A program made the translations under genes and the position numbers. The notes under the pieces were generated by a model. That model was given only the letters and a program-made list of their open reading frames with translations. It made no database searches and was not told the origin of the DNA. This document shows positions 43,704 through 53,290 of a DNA stretch of 64,000 nucleotides, piece after piece. Origin of the DNA: Paraburkholderia metrosideri (GTDB lineage: Bacteria > Pseudomonadota > Gammaproteobacteria > Burkholderiales > Burkholderiaceae). The first letter of the stretch is position 1. Every line of letters begins with the position of its first letter. Where the stretch lies: positions 538,913-602,912 of the forward strand of contig NZ_CAJHCP010000004.1 of the NCBI RefSeq assembly GCF_904848625.1, read 5' to 3'.

Positions 43704-45056
43704 TCAGCGCACGAGGCACGGGCGCTTGTTGTCGAACTTCCAGTTCGGAATCAGATATTGCATTGCGACGCCATCGTCGCGCGCACCGAGGCCGTGCTGC
43801 TGATACAGCGCGTGCGCCTTTTCGAGTTCGTCCATATCGAGCTCGACACCCAGGCCCGCTTTCTCAGGAACCTTGACCTTGCCGCCGACGATCTGCAACG
43901 GATCACGCGTCAAACGCTGACCGTCCTGCCAGATCCAGTGCGTGTCGATTGCCGTGATTTTGCCTGGCGCCGCCGCCGCCACGTGCGTGAACATCGCGAG
44001 GGAAATGTCGAAGTGGTTATTCGAATGCGAACCCCACGTCAGGCCCCACTCGTTGCACATTTGCGCGACGCGCACCGAGCCTTGCATCGTCCAGAAATGC
44101 GGATCGGCCAGCGGAATATCCACCGACTGCAACTGGATCGCGTGACCCATCTGACGCCAGTCGGTTGCGATCATGTTGGTCGCCGTCGGCAAGCCGGTTG
44201 CGCGGCGGAACTCGGCCATCACCTCGCGGCCCGAATAGCCGTTTTCCGCGCCGCACGGGTCTTCTGCGTAGGCCAGCACGTCGTGCTGGTCGCGGCACAG
44301 GCGCACCGCTTCAGCCAGCGACCATGCGCCGTTAGGATCGAGCGTGACGCGTGCGTTCGGGAAGCGTTCAGCCAGCGCGGTGACCGCTTCGATTTCGGCG
44401 TCGCCGGGCAGCACGCCGCCCTTCAGCTTGAAGTCGTTGAAACCGTAGCGGGCTTGCGCGGCTTCGGCCAGGCGGACCACCGCTTCGGGCGTCATCGCCT
44501 CTTCAGTGCGCACGCGGTCCCAGTCATCGCGGCCTTCGGCGCCACTCGCGTACGGCAGATCGGTCTTCTTGCGATCGCCGATATAGAACAGGTAGCCGAG
44601 CATTTCCACTTCGTCGCGTTGCTGGCCTTCGCCGAGCAGCGCCGCCACCGGCACGCCGAGGTGCTGGCCCAGCAAATCGAGCAATGCCGCTTCGAGCGCA
44701 GTCACTGCGTGAATGGTGGTGCGCAGATCGAACGTTTGCAGACCACGGCCACCCGCGTCGCGGTCGGCGAATTGCGTGCGGGCCTTGTTCAGGATCGCCT
44801 GCAGATTGCCGATCGATTGACCCACGACGAGCGGACGCGCGTCGTCGATCGTCTTGCGGATGCTCTCGCCGCCCGGCACTTCGCCGACACCGGTGTTACC
44901 CGCGCTGTCGCGCAGGATCACGACGTTGCGCGTGAAGAACGGGCCATGCGCGCCGCTCAGATTCATCAGCATGCTGTCCCGGCCGGCGACAGGCACGACG
45001 CGCAGTTCAGTGACGACGGGCGTGGCGTTCTTCGATTCGGAGAGGTTCGATGACAT
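43704..45056 (-). CDS. gudD: Glucarate dehydratase
   Basis: 450 residues from ATG 45056. An enolase-superfamily acid-sugar dehydratase with the Lys-containing barrel strand [11 protein letters not shown], the Mg-binding series LDPNGAWSL and AEDPCG, and the catalytic-His region [23 protein letters not shown]. It converts D-glucarate (and usually L-idarate) to 5-keto-4-deoxyglucarate. It sits between the transporter and KdgD genes, which together form the import and first two catabolic steps. Confidence 0.95.
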   Translation of the reverse strand: MSSNLSESKNATPVVTELRVVPVAGRDSMLMNLSGAHGPFFTRNVVILRDSAGNTGVGEVPGGESIRKTIDDARPLVVGQSIGNLQAILNKARTQFADRDAGGRGLQTFDLRTTIHAVTALEAALLDLLGQHLGVPVAALLGEGQQRDEVEMLGYLFYIGDRKKTDLPYASGAEGRDDWDRVRTEEAMTPEAVVRLAEAAQARYGFNDFKLKGGVLPGDAEIEAVTALAERFPNARVTLDPNGAWSLAEAVRLCRDQHDVLAYAEDPCGAENGYSGREVMAEFRRATGLPTATNMIATDWRQMGHAIQLQSVDIPLADPHFWTMQGSVRVAQMCNEWGLTWGSHSNNHFDISLAMFTHVAAAAPGKITAIDTHWIWQDGQRLTRDPLQIVGGKVKVPEKAGLGVELDMDELEKAHALYQQHGLGARDDGVAMQYLIPNWKFDNKRPCLVR

Positions 45057-45203
45057 GAGAGTAGGTTCTGTAGAGTGAAAAAACCGGTGGATGGAACGCA
45101 GTGCGAGGTTAGCCACCATCGCGATCGTCGCGCTCCATACCCGCTCCGGATGAAAACCAGAAAATGCGTATCTATCGGCTAACGGTATTGAAAATCAGTG
45201 TAG

Positions 45204-46535
45204 TCAATGCGCGTTGCTGTGCCGCGAATCGGGCAGCACGTCGTTATCGCCGCGACGGTTGCGCGTGAGGAAACCTGCCGCCGCCGCAATCAACGAAGCC
45301 ACGCCCAGTCCATATAGACCGCCGGTGATCGACCCGGTGTGCTGCTGCAAATACCCGAACGTGGCCGGCGCGAAGAAGCCGCCGAGGTTGCCCAGCGAGT
45401 TGATCAGCGCGATCACGCCGGCCGCGACCCGAGCGTCCAGATAGCCTTGCGGAATCGGCCAGAACAACGACGCCGCTGCCTTGAAGCCGATCGCCGAGAA
45501 GCAGATCGCCACAAACGACACCACCGGATTGCCCGAGGTCGACGCAAACAGGCCGCACGCTGCAATCACCAGCGCCGCTGCCAGCCAGGCCTGCTGGAAA
45601 CGCCATTTCGCCGACAGCACCGCGAAGCCGTACATCCCGACCATCGCGATCAGCCACGGAATGGCATTGAACATACCGACCTGGAAATCGCTGAGACCGC
45701 CCATCTTGCGAATGATCGTGGGCAACCAGAAGGTGGCCGCGTAAATCGTCAGCTGGATCGCGAAGTAAAGAAAGCAGAACAGCAGGATTTGCGGGTCCTT
45801 CAACAGCTTCATGGTCGGCAGATGCACGCCGCCGCGAGCGTCACGCTCGGCCTGCTCCACGGCAATCGACCTTGCGAGCACCGTCTGCTCTTCTTTGGTC
45901 AGCCAGTGGGCGTCGCGAATGTGCGACTTCAACAACATCCAGCTCACCCCGCACAGCACGATCGAAAAGCCGCCTTCGATCAGGAACATCCACTGCCAGC
46001 CTTGCAGGCCGAATCCGCGAATGGACAACAGCGAACCCGTGATCGGACCGGACAGCACCGACGCCAGCGCGGAGCCGGACAGAAACACCGCGACGGCCTT
46101 GCCGCGCTCTTTCTGCGGCAACCACTGCGTGAAGTAAAAGACCACGCCGGGGAAGAAACCGGCCTCGGCCACCCCAAGCAGAAAGCGCAGCACATAAAAC
46201 GACGTGTCGTTCCACACAAACGCCATCGCGCCCGCCACGAGGCCCCACGTGCCCATGATGCGGGTCAGCCACGCGCGCGCGCCGTACTTCTGCATCAGCA
46301 CATTCGACGGCACTTCGAACAGCGCATAGCCGATGAAGAAAAGGCCGCTGCCCAGACCGTAGGCCGCCGCGCCGATACCCAGATCCGTCTGCATGTGCGA
46401 ATTGACGAAGCCGATGTTCACGCGGTCGATGTAATTGGCGACGAACATGATCAGGAACAGCGGCAACACATGTCGCTTGACCTTCGAAACCGCGGATTCC
46501 AGCGGATCGGCCGCCAGGTTGAGAGCAGATGTCAC
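45204..46535 (-). CDS. gudP: D-glucarate/galactarate MFS transporter (ACS family)
   Basis: 443 residues if translation starts at GTG 46535, which has GGAG six bases upstream; an ATG at 46589 would add 18 residues but lies close to the putative operator. The anion:cation symporter features are clear: LFLIMFVANYIDRVNIGFVNSHMQTDLG, LFFIGYALFEVPSNVLMQKYGARAWLTRIM and FPGVVFYFTQWLPQKERGKAVA. It should import D-glucarate with protons and is first in the operon with gudD and kdgD. Confidence 0.9.
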   Translation of the reverse strand: MTSALNLAADPLESAVSKVKRHVLPLFLIMFVANYIDRVNIGFVNSHMQTDLGIGAAAYGLGSGLFFIGYALFEVPSNVLMQKYGARAWLTRIMGTWGLVAGAMAFVWNDTSFYVLRFLLGVAEAGFFPGVVFYFTQWLPQKERGKAVAVFLSGSALASVLSGPITGSLLSIRGFGLQGWQWMFLIEGGFSIVLCGVSWMLLKSHIRDAHWLTKEEQTVLARSIAVEQAERDARGGVHLPTMKLLKDPQILLFCFLYFAIQLTIYAATFWLPTIIRKMGGLSDFQVGMFNAIPWLIAMVGMYGFAVLSAKWRFQQAWLAAALVIAACGLFASTSGNPVVSFVAICFSAIGFKAAASLFWPIPQGYLDARVAAGVIALINSLGNLGGFFAPATFGYLQQHTGSITGGLYGLGVASLIAAAAGFLTRNRRGDNDVLPDSRHSNAH

Positions 46536-46989
46536 GGGGGTCTCCAGTATCGGCCAGGCGGGCGGCTTGATTGACGCCATGCTGCGCATTTTTGATGCGT
46601 GATACGTTGTCTGACGACAGTCTACCCTTTTTTGATTGGCGATTCCAATGTGGTGTTTACCCTGTAAAATCCGCTGTTAATAGCCGCAGATACGAGACGC
46701 GAGCATATGGATCAAGAGCGTTTTTCACCGAACTAAGACGTCTGATGACTTAATTTGAGACCTCTCGCACCGTGCAATGCGCAACGAGTCGCCGTCTGAA
46801 CAACTCGCCACCATCGCTACTCCGTAAATGGGACTCAACAAAACGTCCTGTGCCATACTTTATGAGAAACCGGGCCACGACATCGCCCGCGATGCCGGCC
46901 GGCACCATGATGGCCGGGCCATTGCGCCAGCGCCGTCACCCCGCGAAAACGCATGCCTTTCCGTCGATTAGTCAAACAAGCCACAAAAC
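46536..46989. other. Divergent gudP/FadR-type regulator control region
   Basis: The gap between the glucarate operon and its divergent regulator holds the candidate operator at 46607-46617 close to gudP. I see no other gene in the remaining bases, nor a second copy of the motif. Confidence 0.5.
46607..46617. promoter_or_regulatory. Candidate FadR-subfamily operator
   Basis: TTGTCTGACGA fits the TNGTNNNACNA consensus of FadR-subfamily GntR regulators. It is 72 bases upstream of the preferred gudP GTG start, in the gap next to a FadR-type gene. Confidence 0.5.
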
Positions 46990-47700
46990 ATGAGCAGCCT
47001 AACTGAGAAGGTGGTGGCCACCCTTTCCGATGAAATTCGCCGCGGCGTCCTGAGGCCAGGCGACCGCATTCCCACCGAAGTCGCGATGATGAAGCAACTG
47101 TCCGTGAGCCGCTCCGTGGTTCGCGAAGCGATTTCACGTCTGCAGGCAGCCAACGTGGTCGAGACGCGGCACGGTATCGGCACCTTCGTGCTCACGCCCT
47201 CGTCCGAAAAGCCGATGCAGTTGCCGACCGCCGATCTGTCCAACATGCTGGACGTGATGGCCATCATCGAATTCCGGATCGACGTCGAGGCGGCGTCGGC
47301 CGCGCTCGCCGCGACACGTCGCACGGAACAGAATCTCAAGCAGATTCGGGCTGCGCTGACGCGCTTCGAGTCTGAACTCGAACGCGGCAGTACGGACACA
47401 GTGGCGCACGACATCGAGTTTCATTTGCAGATCGCGCGCGCAAGCGGCAACCGCTATTTCTTCGATGTGCTCAGCCAGCTAGGCCGTGCGGTCAGCCCGC
47501 GCACCCGGCTCGGCTCTGCCGAAATCGCCGAACTCGATCATGTCGAGCATCTGCGCAATGTGCTGAGCGAGCATCAGATGATCTATCGCGCGATTGAACG
47601 CCAGGACGCGGACGATGCGCGCGCCGCGATGCGAATGCATTTGAGCAATAGCCGCGAACGACTGCGGCGTGCGCACGAGTTGAGCAGAGCGGCCGAGTGA
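46990..47700 (+). CDS. GntR/FadR family transcriptional regulator
   Basis: 236 residues. The N-terminal winged helix reads VVATLSDEIRRGVLRPGDRIPTEVAMMKQLSVSRSVVREAISRLQAANVVETRHGIGTFV, and the all-helical FCD ligand domain includes DVMAIIEFRIDVEAASAALAATRR and HDIEFHLQIARASGNRYF (metal-binding Asp/His). It is divergent from gudP and probably represses the glucarate operon until a hexarate-derived ligand binds. Confidence 0.92.
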   Translation: MSSLTEKVVATLSDEIRRGVLRPGDRIPTEVAMMKQLSVSRSVVREAISRLQAANVVETRHGIGTFVLTPSSEKPMQLPTADLSNMLDVMAIIEFRIDVEAASAALAATRRTEQNLKQIRAALTRFESELERGSTDTVAHDIEFHLQIARASGNRYFFDVLSQLGRAVSPRTRLGSAEIAELDHVEHLRNVLSEHQMIYRAIERQDADDARAAMRMHLSNSRERLRRAHELSRAAE

Positions 47701-47845
47701 CGGTATGTAAGGACGGCCGTGGTTGATTCGCGGCTGCTGTCTTTTGCGAAGCAATTCCCGCTGGGCTTCCGAGCCCTGCGCACTCACCTTGGCTAGCAAG
47801 TAAAAAGCTACAACCGTACTGATTCAGGAGCGGATTCCTCGCAGC

Positions 47846-48150
47846 CTGAACGATGCATGCAGTGACTGCCTGCCTGGCAACTTCGCCGCCGACTCCAGCG
47901 GCAACGACAGCGACACCATCCGCGCGTGCCTGAATGCGATCTTCACCGAATTGGAAAGGTCCGTTCTATATTGCCTGGAGGCCGCCGTCGCCGCACACGC
48001 GTTGCGGGCCGACACGAATTGCGAACAGGTAGCCACATTCATCGTATCGTCGATGCACGGCGCGTTTCTGCGCGCGAGGACGCACGCGACCCGGCGCCGG
48101 TCGTCAATCTGAAGGAAGTGCTGTTCTCGAACGTTTTGCAACGCGCCTGA
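47846..48150 (+). pseudogene. Remnant of a TetR family regulator (C-terminal domain, frameshifted)
   Basis: From 47846 one frame reads like the C-terminal ligand domain of a TetR protein of the GCLLGNF type (CLPGNFAAD, RACLNAIFTELERSVLYCLE, CEQVATFIVSSMHGAFLRAR) and stops at 48112. The expected continuation DPAPVVNLKEVLFSNVLQ is found in another frame up to the TGA at 48150, so a frameshift lies near 48080-48095. The N-terminal HTH is missing, and an in-frame stop precedes the fragment. It appears to be a decayed gene between the FadR-type and LysR genes. Confidence 0.7.
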
Positions 48151-48166
48151 CGACAAGGAGTTCCCC

Positions 48167-49189
48167 ATGACGACGCCCAATCCGGCCCGCCGTTCCGCCA
48201 TTTCCGCCATGGCGAAGACGGATTCGGCGGCGCTCGCCGTTAGTGGTGAGAACGGCGCGTCGTCGTCGGGTGCGATGGACCGGTTCGGCTCGCTCAACGT
48301 GTTCGTCCGCGCCGCCGAAACCCGCAGCTTCACCGAAGCGGGCCGACAGCTGGGCATCTCGTCGTCAGCGGTGGGCAAGGCAATCTCACGGCTCGAAGGA
48401 CGGCTCGGCGTGCGCCTGTTTCATCGCAGCACACGCAGCATTGCGTTGACACCCGAGGGCGTGACTTTTCTGACGCGCTGTCAGCGGATCATCGAAGAGA
48501 TCGAGGCTGCCGAAGCCGAACTGGCGCTCGCCCATGCCGAACCGCGCGGACGGCTGCGCGTGAGCATGCCAATGGTGAGCACATTGATGATGCCGGTCAT
48601 CGGCGCATTCATGACCGCGTATCCGGACATCACGCTCGATATCGATTTCTCCGACCGGATGGTCGACGTGATCGAAGAGGGCTTCGACGTGGCGACCCGC
48701 ACTGGCGATGTCGCCGATTCCACGCTGATCACGCGCACGATGGGCACGTTCCGCCAGGTGATCGTCGGCTCGCCCGCGTACTTCGCGCGGCGCGGCGTGC
48801 CGACCGAGCCGGAGCAATTACGCGACCATGCGTGCCTGCAGCATCGCTTTCCGACCACCGGTAAATTGCGGCGCTGGCCGCTGAGCCGCGACGGCGAGAC
48901 CCTCGATATCGAATTGCCGACCGTGGCGATCGTTACTGCCGTCGAGCCGCTCATCCTGCTCGCGGAACAGGGGCTCGGCCTCGTCTGCGCGCCCGACTTC
49001 ACGGTGCGCGCACGGCTTGCCGAAGGCTCGCTCGTAGCGGTGCTGGACCCGTATCTGGACAGCCCCAGCGTGTTTCGCGCGCTGTGGCCGTCGGGTCGGC
49101 AGATTTCGCCGAAGGCGCGGGCCTTCGTCGATTATCTGACCGAGCATCTATTTCCGACTTCACCGACAGCGGTTGAGGCACGGGGTTAG
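48167..49189 (+). CDS. LysR family transcriptional regulator
   Basis: 340 residues from ATG 48167, which has AGGAG six bases upstream; ATG 48275 would start just before the HTH (MDRFGSLNVFVRAAETRSFTEAGRQLGISSSAVGKAISRLEGRLGVRLFHRS). If the first start is used, the protein has an unusual 36-residue Ala/Ser-rich extension. The sensor domain begins GRLRVSMPMVSTLMMP. It converges with the Old Yellow Enzyme gene, overlapping by four bases. Confidence 0.9.
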   Translation: MTTPNPARRSAISAMAKTDSAALAVSGENGASSSGAMDRFGSLNVFVRAAETRSFTEAGRQLGISSSAVGKAISRLEGRLGVRLFHRSTRSIALTPEGVTFLTRCQRIIEEIEAAEAELALAHAEPRGRLRVSMPMVSTLMMPVIGAFMTAYPDITLDIDFSDRMVDVIEEGFDVATRTGDVADSTLITRTMGTFRQVIVGSPAYFARRGVPTEPEQLRDHACLQHRFPTTGKLRRWPLSRDGETLDIELPTVAIVTAVEPLILLAEQGLGLVCAPDFTVRARLAEGSLVAVLDPYLDSPSVFRALWPSGRQISPKARAFVDYLTEHLFPTSPTAVEARG

Positions 49190-50325
49190 GCGGCCAGCGC
49201 TTCGGCTCCGGCGTCGGCTTCAGCTTCGGCCTCTTCCCGATAGAACGGATAGTCGGTATAGCCGACTTCAGTGCCGCCAAAGAAGGTCGGCCGGTCGTAC
49301 GGGTTCAGCGGCAGCTTAAGGCGCAAACGCTCCGGCAAATCCGGATTCGCGATGAAATCGCGGCCAAACGCGACGAGGTCGGCATCGCCAGCGGCCAGAA
49401 CCGCTTCCGCTGAATCGCCTTTGAAACCGCCCGCCGCGATGATCGTCCCTGGATAGTGCTTGCGGATCGTCCGCGCGGCGACCGGGTCAGGATTGCGGCT
49501 TTCGTCCTCGACATTGCCCGCGATGCGCGGCTCGATCAGATGCAGATACGCGAGGTCGAGCTTCGCGAGTTGCTCCGCCACATGCGTGAAGAGACCGACC
49601 GGGTCGCGATCGGACATATCGCCCCACGATCCGCTCGGGCCCAGACGGACCGCCACCTTGTCGCTGCCCCACACCGAAATCACCGCGCGGGTCGCTTCCA
49701 TCAGCAGACGCGCGCGATTGTCGAACGAGCCGCCGTAGGCGTCCGTGCGCTGGTTGCTGCCGTCCTGAAGAAACTGATCGAACAGATAGCCATTCGCGCC
49801 GTGTAGTTCGACGCCGTCGAAACCCGCTTTCACGCCGCGTTCGGCGGCAGTGCGGAAGCTCTCGACAATCGCGGCGATCTCGTCGATCTGCAATGCGCGG
49901 TTCGGGGTATTCGGAACCCAGCCGGCCTCCGTATAAGCGACCCCGCCATGCAGCACTTCAGACGGACCCACCGGCTGACCACCATCGGGCTGCAATTGCG
50001 CGTTCGACTGACGTCCCGCGTGATAAAGCTGCAGGAAGATCCGGCCGCCCTTCGCATGCACGGCGTCGGTGACTTCGCGCCAGCCGGCGATCTGGCTGTC
50101 GTCGTAAAGACCGGGCGCACCGAGATAGCCGTTGCCGTTTGCGGCGGCGATCGTCGCCTCACCAATCAGCAACGCGCCGGGCGACGTACGTTGCGCGTAG
50201 TACTCGGCCATCAGACGGCCTGGCCGTGCGCCGTCTTCGGCGCGCATCCGTGTCAGCGGGGCGAGCACGACGCGGTGCGCGAATTCATAAGGTCCTACTT
50301 TGACGGACGTAAAGAGCTTGCTCAT
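49186..50325 (-). CDS. Old Yellow Enzyme-type alkene reductase (NemA-like)
   Basis: 379 residues of the FMN-dependent OYE family: VLAPLTRMRAEDGARPGRLMAEYYAQRTSPGALLIGEATI at the start, FLQLYHAGRQS, GFDGVELHGANGYLFDQFLQDGSN with the substrate-binding His/Asn pair, and LVAFGRDFIANPDLPERL near the end. Such enzymes use NAD(P)H to reduce activated alkenes, quinones, maleimides or nitro compounds. The Ala/Glu-rich C-terminal tail is unremarkable. Confidence 0.94.
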   Translation of the reverse strand: MSKLFTSVKVGPYEFAHRVVLAPLTRMRAEDGARPGRLMAEYYAQRTSPGALLIGEATIAAANGNGYLGAPGLYDDSQIAGWREVTDAVHAKGGRIFLQLYHAGRQSNAQLQPDGGQPVGPSEVLHGGVAYTEAGWVPNTPNRALQIDEIAAIVESFRTAAERGVKAGFDGVELHGANGYLFDQFLQDGSNQRTDAYGGSFDNRARLLMEATRAVISVWGSDKVAVRLGPSGSWGDMSDRDPVGLFTHVAEQLAKLDLAYLHLIEPRIAGNVEDESRNPDPVAARTIRKHYPGTIIAAGGFKGDSAEAVLAAGDADLVAFGRDFIANPDLPERLRLKLPLNPYDRPTFFGGTEVGYTDYPFYREEAEAEADAGAEALAA

Positions 50326-50559
50326 GACGTTTTCTCTTCTCTCAAAAGTGATCTGGTGAATGACTGCCGCCGGGCGTTCGGTGCGTTGTCTGGCGTTGGT
50401 AACAATCTATAGGTGCGGCTCGTCGGGAAAAACGGGCCGCCCTTCCGAAGACTCCGGACCGTGCAGTCCGCAATGTGCTGGAAGCCTGACGGGTGTTGGG
50501 ATGGACGGCATGCATCGATTGTTGCGATGGCTGAGCCTGTGTGTTTCAGCGGGAGCCGG

Positions 50560-51819
50560 CTACTTGCCGAGCGCATCCTTGAGACTCGTGTGACGCGTGC
50601 CGAACGTCAGGATCACGATCATGCTGAGCACGGCAAGAACGCCGCCGAGATGCATCGTCGACGCAATCCCGAGGTGGTCGACCACCGCGCCGCCAGCGAG
50701 CGAGCCGAGCGCGATCGACGTCTGCACTGTGCTGACGAACATCGACGAACCCGCTTCCGGCCGATCCGGCGAAGTCCATTGCATCCAGATGCTCAGGCTC
50801 AGCGGAATCGCGCCATACGCGATGCCCCACAGCAGCACCGCCGCGATCACGGCAGCATGCGACGCCTGGAGCATCGGCAACGCCAACAACGCAAGCGCCA
50901 GCAACCCGCCCAACGACAGCAACGACGCCTTCAGATGCCGCGCGACGACCGCCGAGACCGCGAAATTCGCGCCGAACCCGACAACGCCGAAGCCCAGCAG
51001 CACGGCCGTAATCCACGAAGCACCAAACGATGCATTGCGTTCGAGAAACGGCGCGATGTACGTATAAGCCGCGAAGTGCGCGCCGAACAGCAGGCCGACC
51101 AGCAACAGACTGCGGCGCACGGTTGGGCGGCCCAGCATCGCGCGGAAATCGTCGGGACGAATCGCCGCTTTGGGCGGCAGTGACGGCAGGAACGCGGCCT
51201 GCGCCGCCAGCGCGAGCGCAGCGAGCACGGCGGTCGCGAAGAACGACACGCGCCAGGAACTAAGATCGGCGATCAAGGTGCCGAGCGGCACGCCGACCAC
51301 CGTCGCCAGCGTGATACCCATGAAGATCGTCGCGCCGGCGCGGGCCGCCTGGTCTTCTCGCACGAGTTGCCCCGACGCACCGAGCGCGACCGTCCAGAAG
51401 CCGCCGAGGCTCGCGCCCAGCAAAGCGCGTCCCGCCAGCATTGCGGCAAAGCTCGGTGCGAGCGCCGACATCACGTTCGACGCCAGCAGCAGCGCGGCCA
51501 GCAGCAACAGGATCAGCCGCCGGTTGATGCGCCCCGCCGCCAGCAGCAACACCGGTGCGGAGATCGCGGCGATGACGCCCGGGGTCGTCACCATCAGACC
51601 AGCGGTGCCCGGCGTCACGCCGAGGTCGTGCGCGATCTGCGGCAACAGGCCAACCGGCATGTATTCGGTCGCCACGAACGCGAACGACCCGACCGCGACC
51701 GATAAAACCGCCGCCCACGACGGTCCGCGCGCGGGGGCGTCGAGCGTCGGTAAAAGTGCTGCGCCGTCGCCCACGGCCACCTGTGGCGCGGACGGGCAGG
51801 CTAGTTGATTGGCATCCAT
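50560..51819 (-). CDS. MFS transporter, DHA1 family (AraJ/PucJ-like efflux)
   Basis: 419 residues with 12 predicted helices. It opens SVAVGSFAFVATEYMPVGLLPQIAHDLGV, a signature of the AraJ/YdhP-type DHA1 group, followed by RALLGASLGGFWTVALGASGQLV. It likely exports arabinose-like sugars, purines or drugs. Its upstream region contains the 10-11 bp repeat array and it is divergent from a LysR regulator, its likely controller. The gap of 234 bases between it and the OYE start holds nothing I recognise. Confidence 0.9.
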   Translation of the reverse strand: MDANQLACPSAPQVAVGDGAALLPTLDAPARGPSWAAVLSVAVGSFAFVATEYMPVGLLPQIAHDLGVTPGTAGLMVTTPGVIAAISAPVLLLAAGRINRRLILLLLAALLLASNVMSALAPSFAAMLAGRALLGASLGGFWTVALGASGQLVREDQAARAGATIFMGITLATVVGVPLGTLIADLSSWRVSFFATAVLAALALAAQAAFLPSLPPKAAIRPDDFRAMLGRPTVRRSLLLVGLLFGAHFAAYTYIAPFLERNASFGASWITAVLLGFGVVGFGANFAVSAVVARHLKASLLSLGGLLALALLALPMLQASHAAVIAAVLLWGIAYGAIPLSLSIWMQWTSPDRPEAGSSMFVSTVQTSIALGSLAGGAVVDHLGIASTMHLGGVLAVLSMIVILTFGTRHTSLKDALGK

Positions 51820-52372
51820 GGAAATTCTCCGATTCGAAATATTGGGAACCGGCGGAGCGTCGCTGCGCTGACGTGACCGCCGGTCAATACGACTTTCTGA
51901 AACGGAGAGTAGAAGGATCGATGGGGAATGTGGCTCCCCATCAGCGCGACAGACGGGCGCCGCGATATTATCGGGACGCGCCAGGGGGTGCTTGGTGGCG
52001 GCTTGGTGCCGGCTTGGTGGCGGCTTGGTGGCGCTTGGTGCCGCCTGGTGTCGCTTGGTGGCGCGTGGTGGCGCTTGATGCCGCTTGGTGTCGCTTGGTG
52101 TCGCTTGGTGTCGCTTGGTGTCGCTTGGTGGCGCTTGGTGGCGCTTGGTGCCGCTTGGTGCCGCTTGATGCCGCTTGATGCCGCTTGATGCCGCTTGATG
52201 CCGCTTGATGCCGCTTGGTGGCGGCTTAGTGGTGCTTGGTGGCGGCTCAGTGCCGCTTGGTGACGGCTAGGTGGCAATCGCCGTCAGCACTGGCACGGCG
52301 ATCTGGCCGCCAACAGCAGACTCGACTCACGCGTTCCGTCGCTTTGCAGGCATCCACCCGGGAGGTTCCGAT
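51820..52372. other. Divergent MFS/LysR control region dominated by a tandem array
   Basis: 553 bases without a credible gene. More than half is the repeat array at 51990-52273. A minus-strand frame runs through the array because the repeats contain no stop, but its product is pure repeat and is not likely to be a real protein. Confidence 0.6.
51990..52273. repeat. Array of about 28 units of 10-11 bp, consensus NCGCTTGRTG
   Basis: Nineteen units in exact 10-bp register span 52031-52220 and are flanked on both sides by 11-bp variants built on GGCTTGGTG. Subtypes cluster: four consecutive TCGCTTGGTG (52091-52130) and five consecutive CCGCTTGATG (52161-52210), showing stepwise local duplication. 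The period is close to one helical turn, so each copy would face the same side of the DNA. Confidence 0.9.
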
Positions 52373-53290
52373 TTGGCGCTCGGCAATATCAACGACATCG
52401 CGACGTTCGTCGCCGTAGTCAAAGCCGGCAGTTTCACGGCGGCGGCGCAGCAACTCGGCCTTACACGTTCGGCGGTCGGCAAGATCGTTGCGCGACTCGA
52501 AGCACATTTGCAGGTGCGACTGTTGCATCGCACTCCGCATAGTCTCGGTCTCACGGACGACGGCTCCGTGTTCTTCGCGCGCTGCACGCAGATTCTCGAC
52601 GACCTCGAAGAAACCGAAACCGCGATGGCGGTACGCAGTGCAACACCGGTAGGAACTTTGCGCATCAGCCTGCCCATCGGACTCGGCCATCGTCAGGTCC
52701 TGCCGGTCATCGAGGCGTTTCTCGAACGCTGGCCGGCGGTATCGGCCGAAGTCAGCTTCACGGACCGCTTCGTCGATCTCGTCGACGAAGGTTTCGACGT
52801 TGCGATCCGCGTCGGCGAGCCTAAACCGGATTCGCGGTTGATCGCCCGCACGGTGGCAACGCAACGACTGATCACCTGCGCGTCGCCCGCGTATCTGGAG
52901 CGCCGGGGAATACCGGCAACCCCGCCTGATCTGATGCAGCACGAGTGCCTGCACTTCGTCAGCGCTGGGCGTCCGCAGCCGTGGCTTTTTAACGGCTTCG
53001 AGCAACCGCCCGTGGAAACGGGCGGCCGATTGAAGATGGACAGCGCCGAGGCGTTGATCGGTGCGGCTGCGCGCGGCGCGGGCATCGTCAATCTGCCCTC
53101 CTACCTCCTCGCCGCCGAAATCAGACAGGACCGCTTGCGGCCGTTGCTGCAATCCTTCGCGATGGACGGCCTGCCGATCCGCGCAGTCTATCCGACACGG
53201 CGGCACCTGACGCCGAAGGTGCGTCTTTTTATCGATGCCCTGGTTGACGCATGGCAGCCGCTGCCGCCATGGGAAGAGCCGGCCCGTTGA
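52373..53290 (+). CDS. LysR family transcriptional regulator
   Basis: 305 residues if it starts at TTG 52373, which has GGAGG seven bases upstream and begins directly before the HTH (LGNINDIATFVAVVKAGSFTAAAQQLGLTRSAVGKIVARLEAHLQVRLLHRT). An ATG at 52271 would start inside the repeat array and add 34 unrelated residues. The sensor domain opens GTLRISLPIGLGHRQVLP. It is divergent from the DHA1 exporter gene. Confidence 0.88.
   Translation: MALGNINDIATFVAVVKAGSFTAAAQQLGLTRSAVGKIVARLEAHLQVRLLHRTPHSLGLTDDGSVFFARCTQILDDLEETETAMAVRSATPVGTLRISLPIGLGHRQVLPVIEAFLERWPAVSAEVSFTDRFVDLVDEGFDVAIRVGEPKPDSRLIARTVATQRLITCASPAYLERRGIPATPPDLMQHECLHFVSAGRPQPWLFNGFEQPPVETGGRLKMDSAEALIGAAARGAGIVNLPSYLLAAEIRQDRLRPLLQSFAMDGLPIRAVYPTRRHLTPKVRLFIDALVDAWQPLPPWEEPAR

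Noticed and set aside
43653..45053. 466-codon plus-strand reading frame opposite the glucarate dehydratase gene
   Set aside because: It is an antisense shadow caused by high GC; the minus strand encodes a complete, motif-bearing enzyme.
47824..48378. 184-codon minus-strand frame over the TetR remnant and LysR start
   Set aside because: No family features; the plus strand explains the region better as a broken TetR gene and a LysR 5' end.
51990..52273. CRISPR array
   Set aside because: Units are contiguous 10-11 bp copies with no unique spacers and no cas genes nearby.
51801..52277. 158-codon minus-strand reading frame made of RHQAASSGIK-like repeats
   Set aside because: It exists because a 10-bp repeat without stop codons is open in several frames. 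It overlaps the exporter start and has no ribosome-binding site.
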